A stretch of DNA of 14,247 bases from Shewanella sp. (GCA_004195335.1 SDWK01000422.1:1-14247), one strand, 5' to 3'. Numbered from the stretch's first letter, positions 5,991-14,154 are shown. The notes: generated by a model not told the origin, from the letters alone. Numbers and translations are program-made.

Positions 5991-6458
5991 TTACTCTTCT
6001 TCGCTCATGTTTAATTGATCTAATGCATTGCTAGCAATTCGCTCGACGGTACGTTTGAATTGACTCAACTCCTCTTCACTGATCCCCGCCATCAAATCTC
6101 GGCGGATCTGTAAAATCCGCGCTTCCACCTTTGCGATCATAGCCTTACCTTCATCGGTCAGGCTGACAATTCGAACACGCTTATCTGTTTCACTGCTGTA
6201 GCGAACAATCAGGTTTTGTTCCTCTAACTGGTTTAACGTGCGCATCAAAGAGGCTAATTCGATTTCCAGAGCGTTTGCCAACGCTTTTTGACTCACATTG
6301 TCATTGAGGTTCTGTAATTTCCACAGTGCCGTCCACCGCGGATGCGTAAGCCCTAACGGAGCCAACTCCTTATCGGCTACGTTTCGCCATAAGCGAGCGA
6401 CCCGCCTCAACTGCTCGGCAAGGGATAGCTCCTTAAGAATTTTTATATTATCAACCAT
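5991..6458 (-). CDS. MarR/SlyA-type transcriptional regulator
   Basis: A 155-residue winged-helix repressor. N-terminal and C-terminal helices for dimerisation flank the DNA-binding domain (about 54-105): SQKALANALEIELASLMRTLNQLEEQNLI is the helix-turn-helix, and the wing carries SETDKRVRIVSLTDEG with the family Asp92/Arg94 signature. LTHPRWTALWKL before the helix-turn-helix is SlyA-like. Such proteins usually release DNA on binding small phenolic or other lipophilic ligands, which would fit control of the AaeB-like pump encoded downstream. The start is supported by TGAGG in the leader. It is first in the minus-strand operon, and its promoter carries two dyads that fit autorepression. Confidence 0.93.
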   Translation of the reverse strand: MVDNIKILKELSLAEQLRRVARLWRNVADKELAPLGLTHPRWTALWKLQNLNDNVSQKALANALEIELASLMRTLNQLEEQNLIVRYSSETDKRVRIVSLTDEGKAMIAKVEARILQIRRDLMAGISEEELSQFKRTVERIASNALDQLNMSEEE

Positions 6459-6474
6459 ATTCGCCTCAATTTAG

Positions 6475-6517
6475 TTAGCATGCTAAGCATTATATATTAC
6501 TTCGCACGCTAAGTAAA
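6475..6517 (-). promoter_or_regulatory. marR promoter with two MarR-type operators
   Basis: On the - strand TTTACT (6517-6512) and a perfect TATAAT (6494-6489) are 17 bp apart. TTAGCATGCTAA (6475-6486) is a perfect 12-bp palindrome at the expected transcription start. TTCGCACGCTAA (6501-6512), in the spacer, matches it at 10 of 12 positions and is centred 26 bp away, about 2.5 helical turns. The flanking TACTT/AAGTA extends the second dyad. Both sites overlap the promoter, the arrangement expected for autorepression. Confidence 0.75.
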
Positions 6518-6604
6518 ATCAAAGAACATGTCTTCCCCATGTCCACCCGATACTTGTCCAAAAACCTGGGGTGGGTAAACAAGGCTTACAGAGGCACCCG
6601 ACAG

Positions 6605-6616
6605 CCTGAATTCAGG
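6605..6616. promoter_or_regulatory. 12-bp palindrome in the marR-ddl intergenic region
   Basis: CCTGAATTCAGG is a perfect palindrome about 110 bp before the ddl start and about 150 bp from marR. It could be an operator, but its function is unknown. Around it, 6535-6600 has G/C-rich segments (CCACCC with GGGTGG) that can form a 6-bp stem. No other structure or gene was found between marR and ddl. Confidence 0.25.
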
Positions 6617-6725
6617 ATGTTTATTCGCCATTTAAATAAGAAGTTAGCGCTTCGAGGTTGCAATAAATATCGGTTCCGCCATAGTGAGCCTGCTAATACG
6701 TTTATATGTCGGAGATGAAGATACA

Positions 6726-7727
6726 ATGAGCCAAACGAATCTACTTTTGTTATGCGGCGGTGGTGGAGATGAGCATGCAATCTCCCTGCTATCGGCAAAT
6801 TTTTTTGAAACTTCACTCGCCGACATTGCAGGGTTTAATGTTTTACGGGTTGAGCTGGATGCCGATGGCCATTATCACACCAAAGATGGCGATATTTGCG
6901 AACTGACCAACCGCAAGCAGATTAGATTCGAAGATGAGAGTAAGGCCGCCTGGCCTGTTGATTATGTGATCCCTTGCATTCATGGCTATCCCGGAGAAAC
7001 CGGTGATATTCAATCCTATTTTGAACTGATCAACCTGCCCTATTTTGGCTGTGATTCAGAAGCCAGCCGAAACTGTTTCAATAAGGTCACGGCTAAGATG
7101 TGGTTCAGCGCACTTGGCATTCCTAACACCCCTTATATCTTTCTTAACGAATTTAATGACGATGCCATAACTCAAACCGAACAGGCATTAGACACTTGGG
7201 GCTCAGTGTTTATCAAAGCCGCATCTCAAGGGTCGTCAGTGGGGTGTTATCGAGTCGACAGCAAGGAGACGCTGGCGAGCTCGTTGAAGGAAGCCTTTTC
7301 CTACTCGCCTTATGTCGTGGTCGAAAAAACCATTCATGCTCGCGAGCTCGAAGTCGCCGCCTATGAACTGGACGGTGAGATAGTTGCTACAAAGCCAGGC
7401 GAAATCATCTGTGCTGGTAATACCTTTTATACCTTCGATGAGAAATATGCCGTAGACAGTCAGGCCCAGACCAAGGTCGAAGCCGATATCAGCGATGAGT
7501 TAAGTCAGCAGATCCAAGAATATGCGGTGAAAGTGTTTAAAGGGATGAAACTCAGTCATCTCTCTCGCATTGACTTCTTTCTGACCGACGAGAATGAAAT
7601 TCTTCTCAACGAAATTAATACCTTCCCTGGATTAACGCCTATCTCCATGTTCCCTAAGATGCTTGAAAACCACGGCGATGACTTTACCCAGTACTTGTAC
7701 TCGAATATCAAGTCGCAACTGGCTTAG
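6726..7727 (+). CDS. ddl: D-alanine--D-alanine ligase
   Basis: Cytoplasmic ATP-grasp enzyme joining two D-alanines for the peptidoglycan precursor. Length is 333 residues. Motifs in order: [10 protein letters not shown] (11-20), the family's substrate loop; [20 protein letters not shown] (82-101) and [15 protein letters not shown] (164-173), the ATP-binding loop; [14 protein letters not shown] (197-210); and [23 protein letters not shown] (280-302), which carries the metal-binding Asp, Glu and Asn residues. The variant motifs ([24 protein letters not shown]) are those I associate with Shewanella-type Ddl. The start at 6726 puts the glycine-rich loop in its normal position; an upstream in-frame ATG (6684) would add 14 unrelated residues. 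GGAG/GAAG (6711-6720) precedes it. It converges with nupC. Confidence 0.95.
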   Translation: MSQTNLLLLCGGGGDEHAISLLSANFFETSLADIAGFNVLRVELDADGHYHTKDGDICELTNRKQIRFEDESKAAWPVDYVIPCIHGYPGETGDIQSYFELINLPYFGCDSEASRNCFNKVTAKMWFSALGIPNTPYIFLNEFNDDAITQTEQALDTWGSVFIKAASQGSSVGCYRVDSKETLASSLKEAFSYSPYVVVEKTIHARELEVAAYELDGEIVATKPGEIICAGNTFYTFDEKYAVDSQAQTKVEADISDELSQQIQEYAVKVFKGMKLSHLSRIDFFLTDENEILLNEINTFPGLTPISMFPKMLENHGDDFTQYLYSNIKSQLA

Positions 7728-7782
7728 CCTATCGATTTAGGCTCCTGTTGCCAGCCAAAGTAATACCGCCTATTGCAGACAT

Positions 7783-7810
7783 AAAAAAGCCAGACTCGTC
7801 TGGCTTTTTT
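7783..7810. terminator. Bidirectional terminator between ddl and nupC
   Basis: AAAAAAGCCAGAC and its complement GTCTGGCTTTTTT form a near-perfect hairpin with a T-run on both strands. It lies 56 nt past the ddl stop and 31 nt past the nupC stop, so it can end both convergent genes. Confidence 0.92.
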
Positions 7811-7840
7811 AGTTATCTAACTCGCTAGCAAAATACGCGT

Positions 7841-9046
7841 TTAAATAGAGAGGATCACACTGGCAATGGCCGCACTCATCAAATTGGCAAATACACCTCC
7901 CGCTATGGCTCTAAATCCATTTTTGGCGATGAACTCACGACGCTCAGGTACCATACTGCCCAATCCACCGATCAACACAGCCATAGTACCAATATTAGCA
8001 AATCCACAGAGTGCGAAAGTGACCACAGCTTTCGAGTGAGCACTTAACTGATCTTCTATGCTCATCAAATGAATGAAGGCAACGAACTCGTTCACGACAA
8101 TCTTCTGACCAATCAAGGAGCCCGCGGTGAAAGCTTCACTCCATGGGATCCCGAGTAACCAGGCCATAGGCGCAAGCAAATAACCTAAAATAAGCTCGAA
8201 ACTCAATTCATAACCAAACCAGGCACCGACTGAGCCTAGCATACCGTTAAGCAGGGCGATCACACTGACGAATGCTAACAAGGTTGCGCCTATCGCCACT
8301 GCAATGCGTAGACCCGACATGGCGCCATCGGCCAAGGCTTCAATGACATTGGTCGCTTTAGGCAGCTCGACTGAAGTGATCTCATCGGCTTGAATATCTT
8401 CTTTCGATGGTGGCATCAAAATCTTGGCCATCAAGAGACCCGCCGGTGCAGACATAAAGGCTGCCGCGATCAGATAATTGAGCTCAACTCCGATAGAAGC
8501 GTAGCCCACTAAGGTCCCACCGGCAACGGAGGCTAGGCCACAACACATGACGGCAAAGAATTGTGAATCACTCATCCCCTTAAGGTAAGGCTTGATCACC
8601 AAAGGCGCTTCAATCATGCCAACGAAGATGTTCGCCGTTGCCGATAACGATTCTGCGCGGCCAGTGCCCAATAAACGTTGCAGACCACCACCGATAAAGT
8701 TGATCACCAAAGGCATAAAACCGATATGGTAGAGGGCAGAGATCATGGCTGAAAAGAAGATGATGATCCCTAAGACGTTAATGGCGAACACAAAGCCCAT
8801 TTTGCCACTGGCAAGATCGCCAAACAGGAAGTTGATCCCCACATTCCCGTACTCAATCACCCCAGAGACAAGCCCAGTTACCGTTTCCAGTGCCGACTTA
8901 CCCGCTGGAATATAGAGCACAAGCAGGGCAAAGAAGATCTGCAGTCCAAGGGCTAAAAACACAGTGCGATAGGGAATATTTTTCCTGTCTACGGATAGCA
9001 GCCAAGCGAAGAATAAAATACTAACAATACCTAATAAGGCGGTCAT
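7841..9046 (-). CDS. nupC: NupC-type concentrative nucleoside transporter
   Basis: A 401-residue inner-membrane symporter that imports nucleosides using a proton or sodium gradient. About ten hydrophobic segments run along the protein. CNT family features are present: NIFVGMIEAPLVIKPYL, with the Glu and Pro of the first half-helix/binding region, and IVVNEFVAFIHL, the second binding motif, followed by the substrate-loop and C-terminal gate sequence FALCGFANIGTMAVLIGGLGSM. The ion cannot be assigned by eye. I placed the start at ATG 9046 because family members begin with MTALLGIVSILFFAWLLS; a GTG at 9112 would add an unusual polar/Arg-rich leader. The ribosome binding site is weak. It lies downstream of a LysR gene in the same direction, 217 bp away. 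Confidence 0.93.
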   Translation of the reverse strand: MTALLGIVSILFFAWLLSVDRKNIPYRTVFLALGLQIFFALLVLYIPAGKSALETVTGLVSGVIEYGNVGINFLFGDLASGKMGFVFAINVLGIIIFFSAMISALYHIGFMPLVINFIGGGLQRLLGTGRAESLSATANIFVGMIEAPLVIKPYLKGMSDSQFFAVMCCGLASVAGGTLVGYASIGVELNYLIAAAFMSAPAGLLMAKILMPPSKEDIQADEITSVELPKATNVIEALADGAMSGLRIAVAIGATLLAFVSVIALLNGMLGSVGAWFGYELSFELILGYLLAPMAWLLGIPWSEAFTAGSLIGQKIVVNEFVAFIHLMSIEDQLSAHSKAVVTFALCGFANIGTMAVLIGGLGSMVPERREFIAKNGFRAIAGGVFANLMSAAIASVILSI

Positions 9047-9209
9047 AACGAGCCTATTTCTTTCAAAACAAAGGAGGAAGTCGCGCATTGTAGGCAGATA
9101 AAGATAAAGCACAAGTTGGCTTAGTTAAGGAGTTGTGAGATTAAGTGGTTAAAACACGAACACCAAGCTAAGCTTTTGTTAATTTAGAACTTTATTAAGC
9201 TAGCTCAGA

Positions 9210-9233
9210 GATTATTTCCCTATGGAAATAATC
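9210..9233. promoter_or_regulatory. Perfect AT-rich hairpin/dyad upstream of nupC
   Basis: GATTATTTCC (9210-9219) and GGAAATAATC (9224-9233) form a perfect 10-bp stem with a 4-nt loop in the 217-bp gap between the LysR stop and nupC. No T-run follows on either strand, so an operator or RNA hairpin fits better than a terminator. Nothing else in the gap was convincing. Confidence 0.4.
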
Positions 9234-9263
9234 ATTTGTTGACTGGAAAAAATAGTGACCGAT

Positions 9264-10202
9264 TTAACTGTGGCCTAACCAGGGCTTCAATGCCTGCTCC
9301 CAATAAGCTGGCTGACCAAAACGTGATCGTAAGAATTCGATGATCACCCTAAACTTGGCGGGCAAATGCTTACGCTTAGGATAAACAGCATACACAGGCA
9401 ACTTCTGCTCTGTCTGCCAATCGGGCAACAATGGGATGAGTTTGCCCTGCTGAAACTCATCGGTGAGCAGATAAGTCGCCAGATGCCCTATGCCATGGCC
9501 GGATATAACCCTATCGCGTACCGCTTCGGAGAGATCGACACGAAAATTGCCAGTCACTTGAACATCTACCAGCTCACCCTCTTTGATGAAAGACCAGCTA
9601 TCATAACTGCGACTCTTACTATGGTAGATAACACAATTGTGCTCGATGAGATCGTCAGGATGGCTAGGGACACCATGGCTAAGTAAATATTCAGGGGATG
9701 CGACTAACACAAAGCTGTTCTGGGCCAGTCGCTGAGCGATATAGCCATCATGAATTTTATCTTGGTTAGTGATCCAGATATCTAAAGACTCATTCACCAT
9801 GTCAGTTGTATGATCAAACAAACTCAGCTCAAAAATAAGCTCAGGGTACTTCTGCTGCAGGATCTCAAGTGCGGGAATAATATGTAAGGTACCAAAGGAT
9901 CGCGGCAGCCCAAGCTTGACGATGCCGGCAATATCATCTCTGGCATCTAGCATGTTAGCGTCAGCATCGTGCATCACATCGGACATCTGCTCACAATATT
10001 GAGCAAATCGTTTACCCGCTTCGGTCAGCTTCAGGGTACGTGTCGTTCTCTGAATCAGCTGTAAATTCAGATCAGCCTCCAGTGCCCCAAGCTGTTTACT
10101 GACATAAGAGGTTGAAACCTTGAGTTTGACGGCGGCCTGAGTAAAGCTGCCGCTCGCCACTAAGGTATGAAAGATAATCATTCGACTGGCACGTTGTTGC
10201 AT
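9264..10202 (-). CDS. LysR-type transcriptional regulator (upstream of nupC)
   Basis: A 312-residue LysR-family DNA-binding protein. The N-terminal winged helix-turn-helix is at about 1-60 (HTLVASGSFTQAAVKLKVSTSYVSKQLGALEADLNLQLIQRTTR), followed by the effector-binding domain (about 90-300; GIVKLGLPRSFG, the binding-cleft strand SLDIWITN, and VISGHGIGHLATYL). The sequence is of the CrgA/DhcR-like subgroup, whose ligands vary. I chose ATG 10202, which puts the helix-turn-helix at the normal distance from the start; the longer frame to 10274 has 24 extra non-family residues. A dyad fitting a LysR box lies 89 bp upstream. Its target is not shown by context; nupC downstream is a candidate. Confidence 0.9.
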   Translation of the reverse strand: MQQRASRMIIFHTLVASGSFTQAAVKLKVSTSYVSKQLGALEADLNLQLIQRTTRTLKLTEAGKRFAQYCEQMSDVMHDADANMLDARDDIAGIVKLGLPRSFGTLHIIPALEILQQKYPELIFELSLFDHTTDMVNESLDIWITNQDKIHDGYIAQRLAQNSFVLVASPEYLLSHGVPSHPDDLIEHNCVIYHSKSRSYDSWSFIKEGELVDVQVTGNFRVDLSEAVRDRVISGHGIGHLATYLLTDEFQQGKLIPLLPDWQTEQKLPVYAVYPKRKHLPAKFRVIIEFLRSRFGQPAYWEQALKPWLGHS

Positions 10203-10290
10203 TACGAGTGTACCCCGGCTAAAAAGTGTTGTTGACGCTGCTATTGAGCGACATATTATAGAGCCAAGAGCCAATTAACCAGACGCGTTC

Positions 10291-10305
10291 ATTGAATCAT
10301 TCAAT
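10291..10305 (-). promoter_or_regulatory. LysR-box-like dyad upstream of the LysR gene
   Basis: ATTGAATCATTCAAT is a perfect inverted repeat around one base. It contains TTGAATGATTCAA on the - strand, a T-N11-A match with dyad symmetry, the classic form of a LysR-family site. It lies 89 bp before the chosen start of the LysR gene, in the 138-bp gap after the second binding-protein gene. Autoregulation is inferred. Confidence 0.4.
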
Positions 10306-10340
10306 CCGGCGCTATTCCTCTTACACAACAAGATAGAAGG

Positions 10341-11207
10341 TTAAATTTTAACTCCGTACTCAAGGTAAAGCCGACTCATATAGCCGTCCAGATACATAGA
10401 CTTAAGCGCATTTTCTAACGCTAAAGTGTGTTCCCTTGGCATCTGTTTATTACACGCCATGGCGCGCAATGAAGTATAAAAAATCAGTTCGGGAACACCA
10501 AAGTTTATCGCCTGTTTTTGCATCTGCTCTTGGGCGCTGACAAGCTCTGCCGCCCAAAGCTCTATCCGTGCTCGTTTAAGTTTTCGTAAATTTTGCGCAC
10601 TTATTGATGCCAGCTCTACATCAAAACCTAAATCAATTAAGTACTCACCGATACCACTACCCAAAAAACTGCCAATTTTATAGGACTTTGCATCACTTAA
10701 ACTGGTCAGAGGGATCGTTTGATTACTGCGGCTGAAAAGCCCGTACCTGGACACCAACACGGGGCTTATCCAGTGAAAAAGGGCTTCTCGTTCCTGGCTT
10801 CTGACGACTGGCAGCACACAGTGACCCGGCATTCTCTGAGTAGTGACGATAGCCCTTTTTAAGGGAATAAATCTGAGCTTATAATCGAGTGCGGTTCGTG
10901 AGAACAGCTCTTTAAGCATGTCGACTAATAAGCCCTGATGAGTTATACCCACTTTGACCGCAAAGGGGGACTCTTCATAAGTTAACACCTCAATGGTCTC
11001 GGCTCGTACACTCGTGCTGGTGAATAAACTCATGACTAACAGGCACGAAAGTAGGCTGGAAAGTCGGCTCGGAAGTAAACGATGTGAACATAAGACGACA
11101 GGAATACACCTATCTTTAAAGCCTAGCAGTTTAAGATTGATCTTTTTAACACTCCATCCTATAGCTCTCAGCCATTGGAGACTCATTGAACGGCTATTTC
11201 CATACAT
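10341..11207 (-). CDS. Periplasmic amino-acid-type substrate-binding protein (SBP_bac_3-like)
   Basis: A 288-residue secreted protein. A signal sequence (about 48-69: LSSLLSCLLVMSLFTSTSVRA) is followed by ETIEVLTYEESPFAV and GLLVDMLKELFSR, the opening of the amino-acid-binding-protein fold, and later by KIGSFLGSGIGEYLIDLGFDVE, which lines the second lobe. The ligand cannot be told. The start is at ATG 11207, 5 nt after an AGGAGG; the gene overlaps the preceding binding-protein gene by 14 bp, so translation is coupled. An unusually long segment (about 46 residues, containing Arg/Lys) precedes the signal core. No ABC permease or ATPase gene is near. Confidence 0.75.
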   Translation of the reverse strand: MYGNSRSMSLQWLRAIGWSVKKINLKLLGFKDRCIPVVLCSHRLLPSRLSSLLSCLLVMSLFTSTSVRAETIEVLTYEESPFAVKVGITHQGLLVDMLKELFSRTALDYKLRFIPLKRAIVTTQRMPGHCVLPVVRSQEREALFHWISPVLVSRYGLFSRSNQTIPLTSLSDAKSYKIGSFLGSGIGEYLIDLGFDVELASISAQNLRKLKRARIELWAAELVSAQEQMQKQAINFGVPELIFYTSLRAMACNKQMPREHTLALENALKSMYLDGYMSRLYLEYGVKI

Positions 11208-12915
11208 TGATCGCCTCCTCATAAGAAAGTGTCTTTCCTACTTGAGGCGCTGATATTTCACGCTTAGGCGCCCCGGGAGCATTCAGCCAGAATTCCCTCT
11301 TCGAGATTGGATTTAATTTGGGGGGGCATTTCATATCAGCCCTTTCTCCAATAAGCTTCAACCGTTTATCCACCGCGGCGGCAAAGTTATCCATCCCTTT
11401 TTGTGCCGTCACCTTGCCCTCGATTATCTGTGAAATATAGTGCCACCAAAAATTGGCCAAACCCGGATAGTCGGGAACATTGGTTCCCGTAGGCGTCCAT
11501 ACATCTCGGCCTCGACTTCGATAAAACTCGACCAAGCCACCCAGATAGGGGGCTCTTTGCGTCATTACATCGGACTCGATATCTGACAGGCGAATTGGGG
11601 TTAATCCCACTAAGGTTTTTTTTAGTGATACGGTTTTAGACACCACAAATTGGGCATAGAGCCAGGCAGCCTGCTGTCTGTCTAACGGGGTATTTTTTAA
11701 CAAGGTCCATGCGCCGGTATCCTGATAACCTGACTTCATCCCATCTTGCCAATATTTGCCCACAGGCGAGGGAGCGACGCGCCACTTCGGCGTGCCATCG
11801 GCGTTCATCACGGGTAATCCAGGCTTAGTGAGATCGGCGACAAATGCGGTATACCAAAAGATTTGCTGAGCGATGAGTCCTTTACCAGGCCACTCTCCCG
11901 CCTGTGTAAAATTAAGATCTATCGACTCTTCCGGTGCAAAACGATGTAGCCAATAGATAAACTTATCGACCGCATATACCGAAGCGGGTCCATTTAAGGC
12001 GCCTCCTCTTTCTACACTCGCCCCTACTGGGCGACACTGCTCGACTCTAATCCCCCACTCATCCACCGGCAGTCCATTAGGTAGCCCCTTATCTCCCACT
12101 CCCGCCATCGAGAGCCAGGCATCCGACATTCGCCAGCCCAGTGATGGATCTGTTTTGGCGTAATCCATATGCCCATAGATACGCTCTCCGTCTATCTCTT
12201 TAACATCATCACTGAAAAACTCGGCAATATCTTCATAAGCTTGCCAATTCTGCGGAACCCCAAGCTCATACCCATAACGTAATTTAAAGCGTTGCTTAAA
12301 ATCATCCCGACTAAACCAATCGTGTCGGTACCAGTAGAGGTTAGCAAACTGCTGATCCGGTAGTTGATATAGCTTGCCATCGGGCCCAGTGGTAAATTTT
12401 AGCCCGATGAAATCTTGCAGATCCAATGTAGGTAAAGTGACGGCCGCCCCCTCTTGCTTCATAAAGTCAGATAAGGGAAGCACAGCGTTAGATCTAAAAT
12501 GGGTACCAATAAGGTCGCTGTCATTGATGTAGGCGTCGTAGAGGTTCTGCTGAGTAAATATCTGCGCAGAGAGTTTATTGATGACATCATCTTCGCCGGT
12601 CAATTCATGTACTACGTGAATGCCGGTTATTTCAAAAAAGGCTTTCGCGAGCACACTGGCTTCATACCCATGTGTGGCGATCCGCTCCGACACCACCCTG
12701 ATCTGCAGACCAAAGTAGGGCTTACTGGCCTCGACAAACCAGTTCATCTCCTGCATCTGCTGGGCTTGAGTCAGGGTTGAGGGTTGAAACTCATTGGTGA
12801 CCCAATACTCTGCGGACTTCAACTGAGGATCGAACAGCGCGTGAGCATCCAAACTTAACCACGCAATGGACAGTAAAAGGAGAGTGAATAGTTTATTCTG
12901 CCGGATATCGGACAC
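11194..12915 (-). CDS. Glycerol-ABC-type (GlpV-like) extracellular solute-binding protein
   Basis: A 573-residue periplasmic binding protein. Signal peptide about 1-26 (NKLFTLLLLSIAWLSLDAHA, cut before LFDPQ). The mature protein reads like the large solute-binding protein (GlpV) of the GlpSTPQV glycerol importer of rhizobia and pseudomonads: NEFQPSTLTQAQQMQEMNWF, INDSDLIGTHFRSNAVLPLS, FTTGPDGKLYQLPDQQFANLYW, KPGLPVMNADGTPKWRVAPS and ARPYLGGLVEFYRS-like segments. The recognition is strong; that this one binds glycerol is inference. The start is GTG 12915: GGAG is 7 nt before it and a classic signal peptide follows. An ATG at 12954 would lie at the predicted transcription start. The permease and ATPase genes that accompany GlpV elsewhere are absent here. 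Confidence 0.85.
   Translation of the reverse strand: MSDIRQNKLFTLLLLSIAWLSLDAHALFDPQLKSAEYWVTNEFQPSTLTQAQQMQEMNWFVEASKPYFGLQIRVVSERIATHGYEASVLAKAFFEITGIHVVHELTGEDDVINKLSAQIFTQQNLYDAYINDSDLIGTHFRSNAVLPLSDFMKQEGAAVTLPTLDLQDFIGLKFTTGPDGKLYQLPDQQFANLYWYRHDWFSRDDFKQRFKLRYGYELGVPQNWQAYEDIAEFFSDDVKEIDGERIYGHMDYAKTDPSLGWRMSDAWLSMAGVGDKGLPNGLPVDEWGIRVEQCRPVGASVERGGALNGPASVYAVDKFIYWLHRFAPEESIDLNFTQAGEWPGKGLIAQQIFWYTAFVADLTKPGLPVMNADGTPKWRVAPSPVGKYWQDGMKSGYQDTGAWTLLKNTPLDRQQAAWLYAQFVVSKTVSLKKTLVGLTPIRLSDIESDVMTQRAPYLGGLVEFYRSRGRDVWTPTGTNVPDYPGLANFWWHYISQIIEGKVTAQKGMDNFAAAVDKRLKLIGERADMKCPPKLNPISKREFWLNAPGAPKREISAPQVGKTLSYEEAINVWK
11214..11219 (-). promoter_or_regulatory. Ribosome binding site inside the upstream gene
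   Basis: AGGAGG lies inside the last codons of the GlpV-like gene, 6 nt before the ATG at 11207. It decides the start of the second binding-protein gene and makes coupled translation likely. Confidence 0.7.
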
Positions 12916-12958
12916 ACGCGTACTCCACTGATTGTTAAATCTAACTCCAAACATTGTA

Positions 12959-12988
12959 ACTATGGGTTAACAGTTGTATTTCTGTCAA
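12959..12988 (-). promoter_or_regulatory. Promoter of the binding-protein operon
   Basis: On the - strand a perfect TTGACA (12988-12983) is 18 bp from CATAGT (12964-12959; four of six bases of the -10 consensus). Transcription would start near 12952, just upstream of the GTG start at 12915. The rest of the 264-bp divergent gap holds the LysR start region and a 12-bp palindrome. Confidence 0.6.
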
Positions 12989-13142
12989 TCAAAGCAGAAT
13001 ATTTAACGGCTTTCCCCCACTCAACAAACCCTCTATGATGGGAAAATGCCTGCTTATCCGAAATAACCAGACTACAAATTTATACCTCTCATCAGCCTGC
13101 TTTCAACGGCACAGATTCCAAATAATGAAAGGTCAACGGATC

Positions 13143-13154
13143 CTGAATATTCAG
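13143..13154. promoter_or_regulatory. 12-bp palindrome upstream of the divergent LysR gene
   Basis: CTGAATATTCAG is perfectly palindromic and lies 25 bp before the LysR TTG start, upstream of a TATAAA (13163-13168). Position fits autoregulation by the LysR protein. Confidence 0.45.
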
Positions 13155-13179
13155 CTTAAGTTTATAAAATGGTAACAGA

Positions 13180-14112
13180 TTGAAAAACTTTGATTTTAAC
13201 CTGCTAAGCGTGCTTGAAGTTCTGCTCGAAGAGCAAAGTGTCACCGCCGCAGCAGCGAGGCTTCACCTGAGTCAATCGGCGGTAAGTAAACAGCTGGCCA
13301 GATTAAGACTCATCTTCGATGACCCACTCTTTGAAAGAACGGCTTATGGATTAAGGCCCACCCCTAAGGCGATGCTACTGGCCCCGGATCTGCGCCAGAT
13401 ACTCAACCAGATTTCCCAACTCACGCGACCGAACGAATTTGAGCCAGAGTTAAGCCAGAGAAAGTTCAGGCTCAATATTGTTGAAACGGCTTACTCGTTA
13501 ACCTATCCGCATTTTATGCCTGCGCTATTGCAACAAGCGCCCGGTATTAAACTGAATAGTCAAACCTGGCACACCGAAAGTATGGATAAGCTACTTCGCT
13601 GTGAAATCGATCTGGGGATCGCCTGCCGGGAGTGGGATAATCGTTCACTATTGCACATGAATAATATTCCCGACGATCTTAACTACGTGGAGCTACTGCG
13701 TGATCACCCAGTCTGTCTGGTCAGTAGTCAGCACCCGTTACTTAATGAGCCTTGGAATTTAGAGACCTTTCTCAAATACCGTCATCTTCAGGTCACTTTT
13801 GGTGGTTTTGAGCATTGGTTACTCGATGATGTACTTAATTTAGAACATCAGAACCGAGATATTGCGGTCAACTTAACTGATTTTCATAGCGCTATGCACC
13901 TATGTGAAAATAGTGAGTTACTGCTCTGTTGCCCGGCCAAATACGCAGCCCAGATGAGCCATCAATTTTCGCTGACAACCTTAGATATCCCACTAGAACT
14001 GATACCCGGTGCTTATGTGCTACTTTGGCACAAACATTTTGATCTCGATCCAAGCCATCGTTGGCTTAGAGAGATGATCATTGAATCGGTGCAGCAAGTC
14101 CACCCAGTCTAG
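13180..14112 (+). CDS. LysR-type regulator divergent from the binding-protein operon
   Basis: A 310-residue LysR-family regulator. MKNFDFNLLSVLEVLLEEQSVTAAA begins the N-terminal winged helix-turn-helix (about 1-60; LHLSQSAVSKQLARLRLIFDDPLFER is the recognition region); the effector-binding domain follows (about 90-300). The DNA-binding region is of the NodD/LeuO-like style. The start codon is TTG: MKNFDFNL is the normal family opening, no ATG lies in frame nearby, and a stop codon 13 bp upstream rules out extension. A 4-codon minicistron, ATG GTA ACA GAT TGA, ends overlapping the TTG. It is divergent from the GlpV-like operon; LysR proteins often control the divergent genes, so it probably regulates them. 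The protein is full length. Confidence 0.92.
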   Translation: MKNFDFNLLSVLEVLLEEQSVTAAAARLHLSQSAVSKQLARLRLIFDDPLFERTAYGLRPTPKAMLLAPDLRQILNQISQLTRPNEFEPELSQRKFRLNIVETAYSLTYPHFMPALLQQAPGIKLNSQTWHTESMDKLLRCEIDLGIACREWDNRSLLHMNNIPDDLNYVELLRDHPVCLVSSQHPLLNEPWNLETFLKYRHLQVTFGGFEHWLLDDVLNLEHQNRDIAVNLTDFHSAMHLCENSELLLCCPAKYAAQMSHQFSLTTLDIPLELIPGAYVLLWHKHFDLDPSHRWLREMIIESVQQVHPV

Positions 14113-14124
14113 GGCACTAGACTA

Positions 14125-14154
14125 TAGAAACTAGAAACTAGTTTCTAGTTTCTA
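14125..14154. repeat. 30-bp perfect palindrome built from CTAGAAA/TTTCTAG
   Basis: Bases 14125-14154 equal their own reverse complement. Each arm is two copies of a 7-bp GAAACTA-type unit. Together with flanking bases, six CTAG tetramers occur within about 45 bp; CTAG is rare in gammaproteobacterial DNA. It lies 12 bp after the LysR stop, before a separate terminator, and lacks a T-run. Confidence 0.75.

Noticed and set aside
9210..9233. Terminator for the LysR gene
   Set aside because: A perfect stem but no T-run after it on either strand; kept only as a dyad of unknown role.
9366..9686. 106-codon plus-strand frame inside the LysR gene
   Set aside because: Antisense shadow of a well-supported LysR-family gene.
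12499..12780. 93-codon plus-strand frame inside the GlpV-like gene
   Set aside because: Antisense to strongly recognisable protein sequence; no promoter or ribosome binding site.
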